A DNA stretch of 13,628 nt, taken from positions 1-13,628 of the forward strand of contig CAMTGL010000028.1 in NCBI GenBank assembly GCA_947071955.1. Direction: 5' to 3'. The notes under the pieces were generated by a model, which saw only the letters and a program-made list of their open reading frames with translations, was not told the origin of the DNA and searched no databases. Below are positions 1 to 8,056 of this stretch, in pieces. A program made the position numbers and the translations under genes. The first letter of the stretch is position 1. Each line of letters starts with the position of its first letter. The DNA comes from an uncultured Plesiomonas sp. Its GTDB lineage: Bacteria; Pseudomonadota; Gammaproteobacteria; Enterobacterales; CAMTGL01.

Positions 1-26
1 AAAGCCCATCCGAAAGGATGGGCTTT
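1..26 (+). terminator. Rho-independent terminator of a gene upstream of the window
   Basis: An 11-base-pair stem (AAAGCCCATCC with GGATGGGCTTT) closes a GAAA tetraloop and is followed by a T-rich run. The stem begins at the first base of the window, so the gene it terminates lies outside. A terminator on the opposite strand cannot be judged because the flank is cut off. Confidence 0.85.
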
Positions 27-117
27 TTGCGTTTTTGGTTTTGGCAGCGGTTGTGCGTCGTGGGATTTAGAATCGGGATATTTTTGGCTGGATCTTGAGT
101 AAAAAGCACATTATTAT

Positions 118-149
118 GGATTTCTAGATGTCTAAACGTTTATATGGAT
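118..149 (+). promoter_or_regulatory. MetJ operator (tandem met boxes) upstream of metA
   Basis: Four contiguous 8-base units can be compared with the met box consensus AGACGTCT: GGATTTCT (118-125, 5 of 8), AGATGTCT (126-133, 7 of 8), AAACGTTT (134-141, 6 of 8) and ATATGGAT (142-149, 4 of 8). MetJ with S-adenosylmethionine binds such arrays cooperatively and represses methionine genes, and metA is a classic target. The array ends about 20 bases before the metA start. I could not assign convincing -35/-10 boxes; TATTAT at 112-117 is a possible -10. Confidence 0.75.
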
Positions 150-168
150 ATAACGAGAGGTCGACTGA

Positions 169-1098
169 ATGCCTATCCGTATTCCCGATGAGCTACCTGC
201 AGCTCAGGTGTTGCGTCAGGAAAATATCTTTGTCATGCCTGAATCACGTGCTGTGCATCAAGATATTCGGCCATTGAATGTCTTAATTCTCAATTTAATG
301 CCCAAGAAAATTGAGACGGAAAACCAGTTTTTACGCTTACTCTCTAACTCATCCCTCCAGCTAAATATTGAGCTGCTACGTATTGATCATCGTCCTAGCC
401 ATAACACTCCGCTTGAACATTTAGATATGTTTTACCGTAGTTTCAGCCAGATTGCTGATAAAAACTACGATGGTTTGATTGTTACTGGTGCTCCGCTGGG
501 ATTGGTTGAGTTTTCTGATGTGGCGTATTGGGATCAAATTCGAGCATTGATTGAGTGGTCAAAAACACATGTTACATCCACACTGTTTGTTTGTTGGGCG
601 GTACAGGCGGCATTAAATGTGTTGTTTGGATTACCGAAGATGACGCGTGAAGAGAAGTTGTCAGGCGTATACCAGCATGAGGTGCTTGATCCGCTCGCCA
701 CTTTAACGCGTGGATTTGATGAGGTTTTTTTAGCACCACACTCGCGCTATGCTGATTTCCCTGAGCAAATAATTCGCCAATATACGGATTTACATCTTTT
801 ATCCCGCTCTGAGCAGGCAGGGGCTTACTTGTTGGCAAGCCAAGATCGGCGGCAGGTGTTTGTAACTGGGCATGCTGAATACGATACGCTGACATTGGCG
901 GGTGAGTATCAGCGCGATTTGGCTGAGGGGTTATCGCCAAAGATCCCAGTTAATTACTTTCCTGATAATAATCCGGCCAATCGCCCGATAGCAGCTTGGC
1001 GTAGTCATGGCCATTTGTTGTTCAGTAACTGGCTTAATTACTGTGTCTACCAAATTACACCGTATGATTTACGTGTAATGAAGCCGACACTGGAATAA
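169..1098 (+). CDS. metA: Homoserine O-succinyltransferase
   Basis: This enzyme transfers a succinyl group from succinyl-CoA to homoserine, the committed cytosolic step of methionine synthesis. The protein is 309 residues, the same as the E. coli enzyme. The catalytic cysteine is Cys142 in FVCWAVQAALN, and the His/Glu partners are His235 and Glu237 in TGHAEYD. Gly111 in APLGLVEF is the residue associated with succinyl rather than acetyl donors in this family, so succinyl-CoA is the predicted substrate. The C-terminal block SNWLNYCVYQITPYDLR is also typical. The start is supported by GAGAGG at 155-160, eight bases upstream. The gene stands alone, is preceded by a MetJ-type operator, and faces the antiporter gene across a hairpin terminator. 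Confidence 0.97.
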   Translation: MPIRIPDELPAAQVLRQENIFVMPESRAVHQDIRPLNVLILNLMPKKIETENQFLRLLSNSSLQLNIELLRIDHRPSHNTPLEHLDMFYRSFSQIADKNYDGLIVTGAPLGLVEFSDVAYWDQIRALIEWSKTHVTSTLFVCWAVQAALNVLFGLPKMTREEKLSGVYQHEVLDPLATLTRGFDEVFLAPHSRYADFPEQIIRQYTDLHLLSRSEQAGAYLLASQDRRQVFVTGHAEYDTLTLAGEYQRDLAEGLSPKIPVNYFPDNNPANRPIAAWRSHGHLLFSNWLNYCVYQITPYDLRVMKPTLE

Positions 1099-1171
1099 GA
1101 GTTAGTGCTGAGGGGATGAGTGTGTCTGAATGGTTATTTGTCTTATATCCTACAAAAAATATCGTATAAAA

Positions 1172-1190
1172 AAGGGCTCTTAGAGCCCTT
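1172..1190. terminator. Bidirectional terminator between metA and the antiporter gene
   Basis: An 8-base-pair stem (AAGGGCTC with GAGCCCTT) closes a three-base loop. On the minus strand it is followed by six T, which makes it a good end for the antiporter gene; on the plus strand the tail is weaker (AGTTTTG). A second small hairpin at 1232-1248 (TCGGC with GCCGA), closer to the antiporter stop, is followed on the minus strand by GCCCGTTTT and may add to termination. Confidence 0.75.
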
Positions 1191-1256
1191 AGTTTTGCCA
1201 TAAATACAGAGAATATAAAGATAAAACGGGCTCGGCGCGATAGGCCGATATTCTAA

Positions 1257-2570
1257 TTAGTGTGGAAGTTCTGTATTTGGGTGCTTGTGCTCTTTTTTGG
1301 AAGGCTCAACACTTTTTGATTTAATTATCATGCGCTCAATAGAAGAGCCTTGAATCAAAATTGAAAACAGAACCACGGCATAGGTCATTACCAAAATAAG
1401 ATCACGGACATCAGTATGCGTTCCGGCGACAAACGCGGTTCCTGCCGGAATGGACAGTGCCATGGCAAGTGCCAAACCGCCGCGCAGACCACCCCAAGTC
1501 AATATTTTTAGGGTATATGGGTTGTAGGTACGAAAGCGGCGGAAAGCGATAAATGGCACAGCAACACTGATATAGCGTGCAAGCAGACAGACCGGAATAG
1601 CCAGCAGCATCAACAACATGCCTTGTGGGGTTAGATCGATCAGCAGTAAACACAAGCCAATTAACAGGAACAAAAGCGCATTGAGGAAGTGATCAATCAT
1701 CTCCCAGAAGTGATCCATATAGCGTGAGCTTTGTTCGGAAAACCCTTGATAGCGTGTCCAGTTGCCGACCATGATACCGGCAACAACCATGGCTAGCGCA
1801 CCGGAAACACCGAGCATATTGGCCAGAGCAAAGCCTGCGGTAGGTACGAGTAGGGTAATTAATTGCTCGAGACTACCGTCATCCGTGGCACAGATCAGTA
1901 GATGGGCGATATAACCAATCACCAAACCATACACTATCCCGCCAAGTGCTTCGTGTAAAAATACTTCCGAAACATCAAGAAACGTTGGTGAGCGCCCGCC
2001 AAATGAAACGGCAAAAATGGTGACAAAAATAACCAAGCCTACCCCATCATTAAACAGCGACTCTCCTTCCACTTGCATGGAAACTCGGCGCGGAGCATTG
2101 AGCTTTTTGATGATCGCTAAAACGGCGATAGGGTCGGTTGGGGAAATTAATGCACCAAACAGCAAACAGTGAATAAATGCCATATTGATGCCAATTAGAT
2201 GGGTGATCCCGTAAGTAGCAAAACCGATCAAAAAGGTCGAAAACAGGGTTGAGAATAGGGCAAGTACGGTGATTTCCCACTTTTGATCTTTGAGCACGGG
2301 CAGTTTAATGCCGAGTGCACCCGCAAAGAGTAAGAAGCCTAAAATCCCTTTTAGCAGGAAGTTTTGGAAATCGATCTTTTCCACAACGCCTTGCGCAATG
2401 TTTTCAAGATTAAACCAGCCAAAATGCCCGGCAATAATCAGAATTAATGAGCAGAGCAGTGCGCCTGCAGTAATGGCAATGGTTGTTTGAACTTTACTGA
2501 TGAACTGATTTAAATAGGCAATCATAATCGCAATAGCGGCTAGAAAGCACAAGGTGTAATAAACACTCAT
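1257..2570 (-). CDS. CPA1-family cation/proton antiporter (NhaP type)
   Basis: This is a polytopic inner-membrane protein of 437 residues, almost entirely hydrophobic segments (roughly a dozen), beginning with one at residues 1-21 and ending in a charged cytoplasmic tail (about 415-437, rich in Lys, Glu and His). Family landmarks are SPTDP at 143-147 and EGESLFNDG at 168-176, where the adjacent Asn174-Asp175 pair is the signature of electroneutral CPA1 exchangers, plus the late WGGLRGGLALAMALS segment. Family knowledge predicts exchange of Na+ (possibly K+ or Li+) for H+ in pH and salt homeostasis; the ion is not readable from sequence. The long regulatory C-terminal domains found in some relatives are absent. 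The start follows GAGGG with a short four-base gap. It is divergent from metH, and no functional link to the methionine genes is apparent. Confidence 0.88.
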   Translation of the reverse strand: MSVYYTLCFLAAIAIMIAYLNQFISKVQTTIAITAGALLCSLILIIAGHFGWFNLENIAQGVVEKIDFQNFLLKGILGFLLFAGALGIKLPVLKDQKWEITVLALFSTLFSTFLIGFATYGITHLIGINMAFIHCLLFGALISPTDPIAVLAIIKKLNAPRRVSMQVEGESLFNDGVGLVIFVTIFAVSFGGRSPTFLDVSEVFLHEALGGIVYGLVIGYIAHLLICATDDGSLEQLITLLVPTAGFALANMLGVSGALAMVVAGIMVGNWTRYQGFSEQSSRYMDHFWEMIDHFLNALLFLLIGLCLLLIDLTPQGMLLMLLAIPVCLLARYISVAVPFIAFRRFRTYNPYTLKILTWGGLRGGLALAMALSIPAGTAFVAGTHTDVRDLILVMTYAVVLFSILIQGSSIERMIIKSKSVEPSKKEHKHPNTELPH

Positions 2571-2712
2571 AAAACCCTCAAAATATGTGTTCGATAGATA
2601 ATTTGCTCGTTATAGGTGCGGTTACTGTGGGTAATTATCCTACGATATGAGGTTTAGGTAATGGATTATTTTTACATGAATGTTAAACGTGGATAAATAG
2701 CTCGGTTGCTTT

Positions 2713-2728
2713 AGCCATCTAGATTTCT
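2713..2728 (+). promoter_or_regulatory. Candidate MetJ operator upstream of metH
   Basis: Two adjacent units, AGCCATCT (2713-2720) and AGATTTCT (2721-2728), each match the met box AGACGTCT at 6 of 8 positions; the flanking units on both sides match poorly (2 and 3 of 8). They lie just upstream of TATGAT (2741-2746), a plausible metH -10 box without a good -35, so a bound MetJ would sit on the promoter. No clear MetR site (TGAA, five bases, TTCA) was seen. Two weak boxes are only suggestive. Confidence 0.4.
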
Positions 2729-2787
2729 AATTGTTGTAATTATGATAGGATGTTGTGAAGCCGTAGCAAGGAATGCAAGAGGGAATC

Positions 2788-5700
2788 ATGGTAGAGCCAC
2801 GCGTATTAAGCAGCTTAGAACAGCAGTTAGCCAAGCGAATTTTGATTATTGATGGTGGCATGGGCACCATGATCCAGCAGTATCGGCTGCAGGAGGCTGA
2901 TTATCGCGGATCGCGGTTTGCCGACTGGCCTAGTGATCTGAAAGGCAACAATGATCTGCTGGTATTAACTAACCCGAGTGTAATTTCGGCTATCCACGAT
3001 GCCTATCTTGAGGCCGGTGCGGATATTTTAGAGACCAATACCTTCAACTCAACGTCAATTGCGATGGCCGATTACCAGATGGAATCACTGGCGGCTGAGA
3101 TGAACTATGTTGGTGCACTGTTAGCACGAGCCTCTGCCGATGCGTGGAGTGCTAAAACACCAGAGAAACCACGGTATGTGGCCGGTGTTTTAGGGCCAAC
3201 GAACCGCACCGCGTCTATCTCGCCAGATGTTAATGATCCTGGCTTTCGCAATACCTCGTTTGATCAATTAGTTATAGCCTACCAAGAGGCGACTCGTGCG
3301 TTGCTGCGAGGCGGCGTTGATCTGATCATGATCGAAACCATTTTTGATACTTTGAATGCAAAAGCGGCTGCATTTGCCGTTGAGTCAGTATTTGATGAGG
3401 TGGGTTGCCGTTTACCGATTATGATTTCGGGTACGATCACCGATGCATCAGGCCGAACGCTGTCAGGGCAGACAACGGAGGCATTTTATAATGCCATGCG
3501 TCATGTGCAGCCGCTCTCATTTGGGCTCAATTGTGCACTTGGGCCAGATGAGCTTCGCCAGTATGTGGCTGAGTTATCAAGAATTTCTGAGTGTTATGTG
3601 TCGGCACACCCGAATGCAGGTTTACCCAATGCGTTTGGCGAGTACGATTTGGGCCCCACGGAGATGGCTGACCATATTCGTGAGTGGGCACAAAGCGGCT
3701 TTTTGAATATGGTCGGCGGCTGTTGTGGTACAACGCCGGCACATATTGCCGCAATGGTTGTTGCCGTGGAGGGGCTTGCACCGCGCCCGTTACCTGTTTT
3801 ACCGGTAGCCTGCCGTTTATCGGGTTTAGAGCCTTATGCGATTGATCCAAAGACACTGTTTGTGAATGTGGGTGAGCGTACTAACGTTACTGGCTCGGCA
3901 AAGTTTAAACGCCTGATTAAAGATGAAAAATATGATGAAGCATTAGATGTGGCTCGCCAACAGGTTGAGAGCGGAGCCCAGATCATCGATATCAACATGG
4001 ATGAAGGCATGCTCGATGCCGAAAAAGCCATGGTGCGTTTTTTGAATCTGATCGCTTCTGAACCTGATATTGCCCGTGTTCCGGTGATGATTGACTCTTC
4101 GAAGTGGGAGGTGATTGAGGCCGGATTAAAATGTGTTCAGGGCAAAGGGATTGTTAACTCAATTTCGATGAAAGAGGGCGAGGAGAAATTTCTAGCGCAG
4201 GCGCGTTTGGTGCGCCGCTATGGTGCGGCGGTGGTGGTGATGGCGTTTGATGAAGCCGGGCAAGCCGATACCCGAGCCCGTAAATTTGAGATTTGTCAGC
4301 GTGCTTATCAGTTGCTCACCGAACAGATTGGTTTCCCACCGGAAGATATTATTTTTGACCCGAATATTTTTGCTATTGCGACAGGTATTGAAGAGCACAA
4401 CAACTATGCGGTTGATTTTATTGAGGCGTGTGCGGATATCAAACAGCACTTACCGCATGCCTTAATTTCCGGTGGCGTATCGAATGTCTCATTTTCGTTT
4501 CGTGGGAATGATTCGGTGCGTGAGGCTATTCATGCAGTATTCCTGTATTACGCCATTCGTAATGGGATGGATATGGGCATTGTGAATGCCGGCCAGTTAG
4601 CTATTTATGATGATCTGCCTGCGCAATTACGTGATGCCGTTGAGGATGTGGTGCTAAACCGCCGTGCCGACAGCACGGAAAACTTGCTGGCGTTGGCTGA
4701 GAAATATCGGGCAGCAAAAAGTGGTGAAACGGAAGACAAACAGGCAGCAGAGTGGCGCAGTTGGCCGGTGAGTAAGCGGCTTGAGTATGCGCTGGTGAAA
4801 GGGGGTACCGAGTTTATTGAGCAAGATACCGAAGCTGCTCGGCAGGAGGCTGAAAAACCGCTGCATGTCATTGAAGGCCCGTTGATGGCTGGCATGAATG
4901 TGGTCGGCGATCTGTTCGGGGAGGGTAAAATGTTTTTGCCGCAGGTGGTTAAATCTGCGCGAGTGATGAAGCAGGCGGTGGCCTATTTAGAACCCTATAT
5001 TCAGGCCTCAAAACAGCAGGGGTCTTCGGCCGGTAAAATCTTACTGGCGACCGTAAAGGGGGATGTGCATGATATCGGCAAGAATATTGTTGGGGTGGTT
5101 TTACAGTGTAATAACTATGAAATCATAGATTTAGGTGTGATGGTCTCGTGTGAGAAAATCCTCAAAACCGCCCGTGAGCAGAATGTAGATATTATTGGCC
5201 TGTCTGGATTAATCACCCCTTCGCTGGATGAAATGGTGCATGTGGCTAAAGAGATGCAGCGGCAGGGCTTTACCGTTCCGCTACTGATTGGCGGAGCGAC
5301 CACGTCAAAAGCCCATACTGCGGTAAAAATTGAGCAAAACTACAGCGGCCCGACAACGTACGTACAAAATGCCTCACGTACGGTCGGGGTCTGCTCTGCA
5401 CTGTTGTCTGAAACGCAAAAAGAGGATTTTGTTGCGCGTACCCGCCGTGAATATGAACAAGTACGCGCACAATTTGCCCGTAAAAAACCGCGTACACCGC
5501 CGATCACTCTGGCACAAGCGCGTGCCAATGCAGTAAAAATTGATTGGGAAAACTACCAGCCACCGGTGCCAAAACAGCTGGGCGTGCGTGAAGTGGCCGC
5601 CGATATCAGTACGTTGCGCGAATATATTGATTGGACTCCATTTTTCATGACCTGGTCTTTGGCCGGCAAGTATCCGCAAATTTTGCAAGATGAGGTTGTC

Positions 5701-6480
5701 GGTGAGGCCGCGCAAAATGTGTTTGCCGATGCTAACGCTATGCTCGATCAACTGGCTACCGATCGATCTTTGCAACCGCGTGGGGTAATGGGGCTGTTTG
5801 CCGCTAACAGTGTTGATGATGATGTGGTTATTTATGCTGATGATAGCCGTCAGCAGGTGTTAGCGGTCAGCCACCATCTGCGTCAGCAAACGGAGAAAAG
5901 CGAGTTTCCCAATTACTGTTTGAGTGATTTTATTGCCCCACAATCTAGCGGAAAAGCCGACTATTACGGCGCATTTGCAGTGACTGGGGGGTTAGAAGAG
6001 CATGACTTGGCCGATGCGTTTGATGCCAAGCAAGATGACTACAATAAAATCATGGTGAAGGCGATAGCCGATCGGTTAGCCGAGGCGTTTGCAGAATATT
6101 TGCATCAGCAGGTACGCCAATCGTTTTGGGGATATGCGCCAGATGAGCAACTCAGTAATGAGGAGCTAATCCGTGAGAATTATCAGGGGATCAGACCAGC
6201 ACCGGGCTATGCAGCGTGCCCTGAGCATACCGAAAAAGCAGCTATTTGGTCATTGTTACACGTTGAGGAGCGTATTGGGATGCGTCTGACGGAGTCCTAT
6301 GCCATGTGGCCGGGGGCATCAGTATCGGGCTGGTATTTTAGTCACCCTGACAGTAAATATTTTGCAGTAGCACAGGTACAACGTGATCAGATTCAGGATT
6401 ATGCCACCCGTAAAGGTCTGTCGGTCGTAGAAACCGAACGTTGGCTGACACCTAATTTGGGCTACGATCCGGAAGATTAA
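2788..6480 (+). CDS. metH: Cobalamin-dependent methionine synthase
   Basis: MetH moves a methyl group from 5-methyltetrahydrofolate through methylcobalamin to homocysteine. All four modules are present in the 1230 residues: homocysteine domain (about 1-355) with zinc ligands Cys249, Cys312 and Cys313 (GLNCALG, GGCCGTT); pterin domain (about 356-650, VNVGERTNVTGS and DINMDEGMLD); cobalamin cap and binding domain (about 650-900) with the DxHxxG motif Asp759-His761-Gly764; and the C-terminal reactivation domain that binds S-adenosylmethionine (RPAPGYAACPEHTEK, WPGASVSGWYFSHPDSKY). Key residues are offset by +2 from E. coli. I chose the ATG at 2788, not the in-frame ATG at 2773. The upstream ATG directly abuts AAGGA, whereas the chosen one has GAGGG four bases before it and gives the family's normal N-terminus. 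The gene is monocistronic, divergent from the antiporter and convergent with lysC. Confidence 0.97.
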   Translation: MVEPRVLSSLEQQLAKRILIIDGGMGTMIQQYRLQEADYRGSRFADWPSDLKGNNDLLVLTNPSVISAIHDAYLEAGADILETNTFNSTSIAMADYQMESLAAEMNYVGALLARASADAWSAKTPEKPRYVAGVLGPTNRTASISPDVNDPGFRNTSFDQLVIAYQEATRALLRGGVDLIMIETIFDTLNAKAAAFAVESVFDEVGCRLPIMISGTITDASGRTLSGQTTEAFYNAMRHVQPLSFGLNCALGPDELRQYVAELSRISECYVSAHPNAGLPNAFGEYDLGPTEMADHIREWAQSGFLNMVGGCCGTTPAHIAAMVVAVEGLAPRPLPVLPVACRLSGLEPYAIDPKTLFVNVGERTNVTGSAKFKRLIKDEKYDEALDVARQQVESGAQIIDINMDEGMLDAEKAMVRFLNLIASEPDIARVPVMIDSSKWEVIEAGLKCVQGKGIVNSISMKEGEEKFLAQARLVRRYGAAVVVMAFDEAGQADTRARKFEICQRAYQLLTEQIGFPPEDIIFDPNIFAIATGIEEHNNYAVDFIEACADIKQHLPHALISGGVSNVSFSFRGNDSVREAIHAVFLYYAIRNGMDMGIVNAGQLAIYDDLPAQLRDAVEDVVLNRRADSTENLLALAEKYRAAKSGETEDKQAAEWRSWPVSKRLEYALVKGGTEFIEQDTEAARQEAEKPLHVIEGPLMAGMNVVGDLFGEGKMFLPQVVKSARVMKQAVAYLEPYIQASKQQGSSAGKILLATVKGDVHDIGKNIVGVVLQCNNYEIIDLGVMVSCEKILKTAREQNVDIIGLSGLITPSLDEMVHVAKEMQRQGFTVPLLIGGATTSKAHTAVKIEQNYSGPTTYVQNASRTVGVCSALLSETQKEDFVARTRREYEQVRAQFARKKPRTPPITLAQARANAVKIDWENYQPPVPKQLGVREVAADISTLREYIDWTPFFMTWSLAGKYPQILQDEVVGEAAQNVFADANAMLDQLATDRSLQPRGVMGLFAANSVDDDVVIYADDSRQQVLAVSHHLRQQTEKSEFPNYCLSDFIAPQSSGKADYYGAFAVTGGLEEHDLADAFDAKQDDYNKIMVKAIADRLAEAFAEYLHQQVRQSFWGYAPDEQLSNEELIRENYQGIRPAPGYAACPEHTEKAAIWSLLHVEERIGMRLTESYAMWPGASVSGWYFSHPDSKYFAVAQVQRDQIQDYATRKGLSVVETERWLTPNLGYDPED

Positions 6481-6492
6481 GGTGAGATTTGC

Positions 6493-6519
6493 TGCGGGTG
6501 CTGTGCTGCGGCACCCGCA
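6493..6519. terminator. Hairpin between convergent metH and lysC, without a U-run
   Basis: A GC-rich 9-base-pair perfect stem (TGCGGGTGC with GCACCCGCA) closes a nine-base loop in the 60-base gap between the metH and lysC stops. Its position suggests that it ends transcription or protects the 3' ends of both mRNAs, but neither strand shows the expected T-run after the stem. It may therefore be a weak or Rho-assisted end. Confidence 0.5.
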
Positions 6520-6540
6520 AAGCGGTGGTTACGTTGGTTA

Positions 6541-7896
6541 TCACTGCTCTAATAGCCGCTGGTGCAGTATTTGCACCACACGGTCAGCATCAGAGCCTCG
6601 TGTTAACAGACATAAGTTGTGGGCACTTGCGCCATAGCTGATCATGCGGATATTCACGTTACTCAGTGCATCAAAAATCTGCTTACCAGCCCCCGCCGTT
6701 TGGCTCATCTGATTGCCAATCAGTGCCACGAGTGCTAAATCGTGTTCCACTTCTACCCGGCATAATTGGCTTAAGGCTTCGAGTAGCGAATCGGTCAATA
6801 AGCTTGCGCCAGAAGAGGCGGATCCGGTTTTATCCAGCGTCAGCGCAATACTGACTTCCGAGGTCGTAATCAGATCAACCGATATTTTGTGCTGTGCCAG
6901 AATATTGAACACTTCCGCTAAAAAACCCTGTGCATGTAGCATACTCAGGCTATGCAGTGTCAACAGGATCTGATCGCGGCGTACGGCCAGTGCCCGAAAC
7001 AGTGGTTTTTGTTTGGCATTACGGGTCACCCACGTACCACCGGCTTTCGGACTTTTGCTTGAACCGACAAACACCGGAATATCACTGCGCACTGCAGGCA
7101 ACAACGTGGCGGGATGCAAAATTTTAGCACCGAAGGTGGCCATTTCTGAGGCTTCAGAAAAACTGATTTCATCAATACGAGTGGCTTGCTGCACTATCCG
7201 CGGATCGGTGGTGTAGATCCCATCAACATCGGTCCAGATAATCAGGCTATCGGCACGCAGGGCTTCGGCCAGTAGAGCTGCACTGTAATCACTGCCGCCA
7301 CGACCAAGGGTGGTGGTTTTATTGTGCTCATCAGCGCCAATAAAACCTTGGGTGATGATAATGCTGTCGGCCAGATGCGGCATAATCAGCTGTTCACTCA
7401 GGCGTGCTGTTTCGGCAATGTTGGGTGTTGCACGACCAAAGTGGCTGTCGGTGCGCAGCACTTTGCGAATATCGACCCATACGGCCTTGATACCATGCTG
7501 GGTAAGCAGTTCGGTAAACAGCAGCGTTGACATCAGCTCACCGTGACTAATGAGCTGATCAGTCAGTGCGGGTGATGTCGCAAGGCTGGCGGCTTCTGCC
7601 AGTGCGCTGATATTTTCGAGCATATGCTGAATGGCACTGACCGTTGCCGCTGGGTTGCCTAAATCACGTAAAATGGCGTACTGAATTTGGCGAACTTCAT
7701 TGAGGTAATCAACCCGTTGGTCAGCATCACAGCCATTAGCCAGCGCGACCAGTAAATTGGTGACACCTGCCGACGCAGAAAGCACGACAACTTTAGTTTG
7801 TCGATCATCTAAAACAATATCGGCACAGCGGCACATGGCCGGATGGTTGGCGACACTGGTTCCGCCAAATTTGGCAACAGTCAGATAAGACATCAT
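6541..7896 (-). CDS. lysC: Lysine-sensitive aspartate kinase III
   Basis: LysC phosphorylates aspartate, the entry step to lysine, threonine and methionine. The 451-residue protein is a stand-alone kinase (not fused to homoserine dehydrogenase) and is close to the E. coli 449-residue isozyme. The kinase domain runs from KFGGTSV (9-15) through TLGRGGSDYSA (196-206) to the WTDVDGIYTTDPR block (221-233). Two ACT domains follow from about 310. The segment SLSMLHAQGFLAEVF with VDLITTSEVS (317-349) carries the residues that bind lysine in the E. coli enzyme, so lysine feedback inhibition is expected. Two successive ATG codons follow GAGGA; the second (7893) gives E. coli-like numbering and is equally possible. 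Expression is predicted to be controlled by the lysine riboswitch in its leader. The stop TGA is followed by an in-frame TAA. Confidence 0.97.
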   Translation of the reverse strand: MMSYLTVAKFGGTSVANHPAMCRCADIVLDDRQTKVVVLSASAGVTNLLVALANGCDADQRVDYLNEVRQIQYAILRDLGNPAATVSAIQHMLENISALAEAASLATSPALTDQLISHGELMSTLLFTELLTQHGIKAVWVDIRKVLRTDSHFGRATPNIAETARLSEQLIMPHLADSIIITQGFIGADEHNKTTTLGRGGSDYSAALLAEALRADSLIIWTDVDGIYTTDPRIVQQATRIDEISFSEASEMATFGAKILHPATLLPAVRSDIPVFVGSSKSPKAGGTWVTRNAKQKPLFRALAVRRDQILLTLHSLSMLHAQGFLAEVFNILAQHKISVDLITTSEVSIALTLDKTGSASSGASLLTDSLLEALSQLCRVEVEHDLALVALIGNQMSQTAGAGKQIFDALSNVNIRMISYGASAHNLCLLTRGSDADRVVQILHQRLLEQ

Positions 7897-7906
7897 GAAA
7901 ATTCCT
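7895..7906 (-). repeat. Direct repeat copy 2: lysC ribosome-binding/start segment
   Basis: On the lysC strand this reads AGGAATTTTCAT. It contains most of the Shine-Dalgarno sequence (GAGGA, bases 7903-7907) and the first two bases of the lysC ATG. It is identical to a segment at 8041-8052, and the flanking bases differ on both sides. Confidence 0.85.
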
Positions 7907-8040
7907 CGTGACCTCGAAAATAGTCCTTACGTTCTTGGCACGTAGCCCGCAGAACCGAGAAGGGGTAAAGCAAGCAGCGGGAGTCGCAAATGCGAACGGA
8001 ATTTAGCCAAAAATCCGGGGAGTGAGATACCCAAATGCCG

Positions 8041-8052
8041 ATGAAAATTCCT
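8041..8052 (-). repeat. Direct repeat copy 1: next to the riboswitch aptamer
   Basis: This is an exact 12-base copy of the lysC Shine-Dalgarno/start segment, four bases after the 3' strand of riboswitch stem P1 and 146 bases upstream of the real start. No ATG follows it (it reads AGGAATTTTCATCG), so it does not start a gene of its own. Midway between the copies, bases 7998-8004 read AAATTCC in the RNA sense and could pair over 7 bases (GGAATTT) with either copy. Confidence 0.8.
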
Positions 8053-8056
8053 GCAC

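Noticed and set aside
572..940. A 122-codon open frame antisense to metA
   Set aside because: It is fully inside a well-conserved gene, with no ribosome-binding support and no domain.
2571..2787. A MetR binding dyad in the antiporter-metH gap
   Set aside because: Only a lone TGAA half-site near 2678 was found; the TTCA partner at the right spacing is missing.
5374..5775. A 133-codon open frame antisense to metH
   Set aside because: It is a shadow of the cobalamin/reactivation domain coding sequence; the product has no family features.
8014..8042. An intrinsic terminator as the riboswitch expression platform (C-rich segment followed by five T on the lysC strand)
   Set aside because: The only stems that can be drawn before the T-run need bulges and mismatches; the pairing is too weak to call.
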